Assembly (NCBI GenBank): GCA_021292105.1
Contig: CM037871.1
Coordinates: forward strand, 53,923,261-53,987,260
From: Anadara kagoshimensis
Taxonomy: Eukaryota; Mollusca; Bivalvia; Arcoida; Arcidae
Reading direction: 5' to 3'
Length of the DNA stretch: 64,000 nt
The notes beneath the pieces were generated by a model. It worked only from the letters and a program-made list of their open reading frames with translations, had not been told where the DNA came from and did not search any database. Position 1 is the first letter of the stretch, and each line of letters starts with the position of its first letter. A program made the position numbers and the translations under genes. Shown here one piece after another: positions 62,340 to 64,000 of the stretch.

Positions 62340-62440
62340 TACATATTATACCAGTTTTAATTTTACAGCACTAGACGATCGTTCGGAATACAATTCCTCA
62401 TCAGTAGTGCTTGGACCAAAATTATGAAACCATAATTGCT
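62340..62440 (+). repeat. short dispersed hairpin repeat
   Basis: AGCACTAGACGATCGTT followed by GGAATacaATTCC and TAGTAGTGCTTGG; outer AGCACTA/TAGTGCT and inner GGAAT/ATTCC can pair. Confidence 0.65.
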
Positions 62441-62647
62441 TTCAAGATGTTTAAATATATATTTACCAAAAGCTAAGGCAATATTTTGCATGGGGAGTAT
62501 ATCTTAATTTTTAAGGAATTTCAACTTTAAACTAGCAGCATTTTAGACAATAGTATATTTCTGTAAATAATACACAATTATTGCCTTCTGAGTTTGTTAG
62601 ATCTTCGGGCCACCAGCAGAGATACCGGCTTGGTCTTTTAAATTGCA

Positions 62648-62730
62648 TATTATACCTGTTTTAATTTTATACCACTAGACGACCGTTTAAGATTACAATT
62701 CCTCATCCGTAGCTCCTGATAATGATAAGT
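62648..62730 (+). repeat. short dispersed hairpin repeat, diverged copy
   Basis: 'ttataccactagacgaccgt' then 'attacaattcctcatccgta'. Only ~300 bp from the previous copy. Confidence 0.5.
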
Positions 62731-63094
62731 ATGACGTTTTTATATACAAAAAATTATCATGGTGTTCCATGATAGCTTTTCCAGCTTGGGGACAATACAC
62801 CATGGGAAGCAAAGGGTTGAGCAATAAATAAACGGCAATATTTATACCACAAACTGATATTGTACATATCACAATACTAGTATACATGTTTGGTAAGATT
62901 TACATCTTAATTTTTTTCAATTCTAATTATTTAGTAATAATGCTAAAGATAATAAAACAAAATTTTTAACTTATATAAAAGTACCTAAACAAACCTCTGG
63001 ACATTTATTTGTCATGCTTAATTCAATACTATCGCTTGTACAATGATTGGTTTTATCATTTAAACAGGAGGTGATTACCCTTTTGGAGCATCCG

Positions 63095-63215
63095 GCCTCA
63101 GTTCCCTGGTGGAAGTTCACGTGTCTAACCTAACTTGTCAGTTCCATTTTTTTACTTTGCTTCTGGATTGTAATTTGGGCATGGATTAGTATGTTTGTTT
63201 TTTATGAAACCACGG
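63095..63215 (+). repeat. dispersed 'cttccctggtggaagttc' repeat, direct copy
   Basis: 'gttccctggtggaagttcac' and 'aacctaacttgtcagttcca' through 'gtatgtttgttttttatgaa'. Confidence 0.7.
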
Positions 63216-63389
63216 TCCAGAGGTTCAGCGCGTAACTAATGTTGATATAAAACCATAATTAGCACTGAATTACTAGTATTTATTAAGTGCGATAGAAGTA
63301 GTAAAGTCAAAGTTAAGTCAGACTGAGGGGTATGAGGTATATGATGTCTTTACATGTTCTTTGTGGCTAATGTATTTGACAAGCAATTG

Positions 63390-63490
63390 TTATATTACAT
63401 ATTATACCAGTTTTAATTTTACAGCACTAGACGGCCGTTTAGGAATACAATTCCTCATCAGTAGTGCTTGGACCAAAATTATGAAACCAA
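63390..63490 (+). repeat. short dispersed hairpin repeat
   Basis: Nearly identical to 62340-62440, including the flanking 'attataccagttttaatttt' and 'ggaccaaaattatgaaacc'. No further amidinotransferase exon was recognised from 62313 to 64000. Confidence 0.65.
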
Positions 63491-64000
63491 AATTGTTATC
63501 AAGATGTTGGAAAGGACCAAAATATATTTTACCAAATGAAACCAAGGAAATACTTTGCATGAGGAGTATAGTATACCTTAATTTTTTAGGAATTTCAAAT
63601 TTTTAGTAGCAGCAAATTTATACAATAGTATATTCATGACAATAATACACAATTATTGCCTATTGAGTTTGTAATATCCTCGGTGCATAATACTTCTTAT
63701 ATGTTTGCATTAGTCCCAGAATGTTTTAGTTTAGTGTGGTTTTTTTTGTTCTCCTGCAAAACATGGAAGACAGAGTAGGCAAACACTAGATCGACATGAT
63801 ATGATGCGAGTTTAAAGGTAAATTCACATTTTCCGAGGTTGGGATTGAGTCTGCTCTAAACACCATTATTGTAACCTTCTATCTTGACGTTTTTGAGAGG
63901 AATTTATTGCTAAGCTATACTTTATCGTTTTAAGTAGTATCTTAGTTGGATTTGTGAAGTTATTTTTGGACCTTCTATTTTTCTTATTTCACAACTGAAA

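Overview
This window is animal genomic DNA, most likely from a bivalve mollusc. It is AT-rich. Its genes are split into short exons by long introns packed with repeats. The repeats include tRNA-derived SINEs, one with (ACCA)n and one with (AATC)n tails, non-autonomous elements with ~146-bp internal tandem units and GCTCACCTGA ends, foldback elements and MITEs. The species call is inference from gene and repeat style; no search could be run. There is no prokaryotic, CRISPR or operon structure.

Six protein-coding genes could be reconstructed exon by exon from splice signals and reading phase. (1) 716-4748 (+): the last four exons of a cyclin-O-like gene. (2) 20791-23737 (+): a complete four-exon TNF-superfamily ligand of 404 aa. 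(3) 31227-36960 (-): a complete four-exon membrane mucin of 1208 aa with a signal peptide, one MAM domain, a long Ser/Thr tandem-repeat stalk and a transmembrane segment. (4) 40998-46789 (+): a complete four-exon fatty-acid-binding protein of 140 aa. (5) 47983-58566 (-): a complete 14-exon CYP3-like cytochrome P450 of 508 aa. (6) 60016-62312 (+): the first three recognised exons of a glycine-amidinotransferase-like gene that runs off the window. The P450 and the amidinotransferase are head to head, about 1.45 kb apart. The genes do not form an obvious pathway.

The rest is mainly repeats. 5-20 kb holds a 33-bp tandem repeat, two copies of the GCTCACCTGA element, a ~1.9-kb 37-bp minisatellite, an intact SINE with 14-bp target-site duplications, and two foldbacks. 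26.0-30.75 kb is one 4.73-kb element with ~750-bp terminal inverted repeats and a 5-bp duplication (CTATA). It split an older SINE and carries a decayed PIF/Harbinger transposase, a SINE remnant and a diverged GCTCACCTGA element. 37-43 kb holds a LINE reverse-transcriptase relic, a foldback, MITEs and palindromes. The FABP and P450 introns hold further dispersed repeats.

Two genes (cyclin O and the amidinotransferase) each carry one apparent single-base loss in a homopolymer that breaks an otherwise conserved frame. This looks more like assembly error than gene death. The most unusual objects are the 4.73-kb long-TIR element with its internally provable empty site, the nested foldback at 19.4-19.9 kb, the MAM-mucin and the Cys-rich cytoplasmic TNF ligand.
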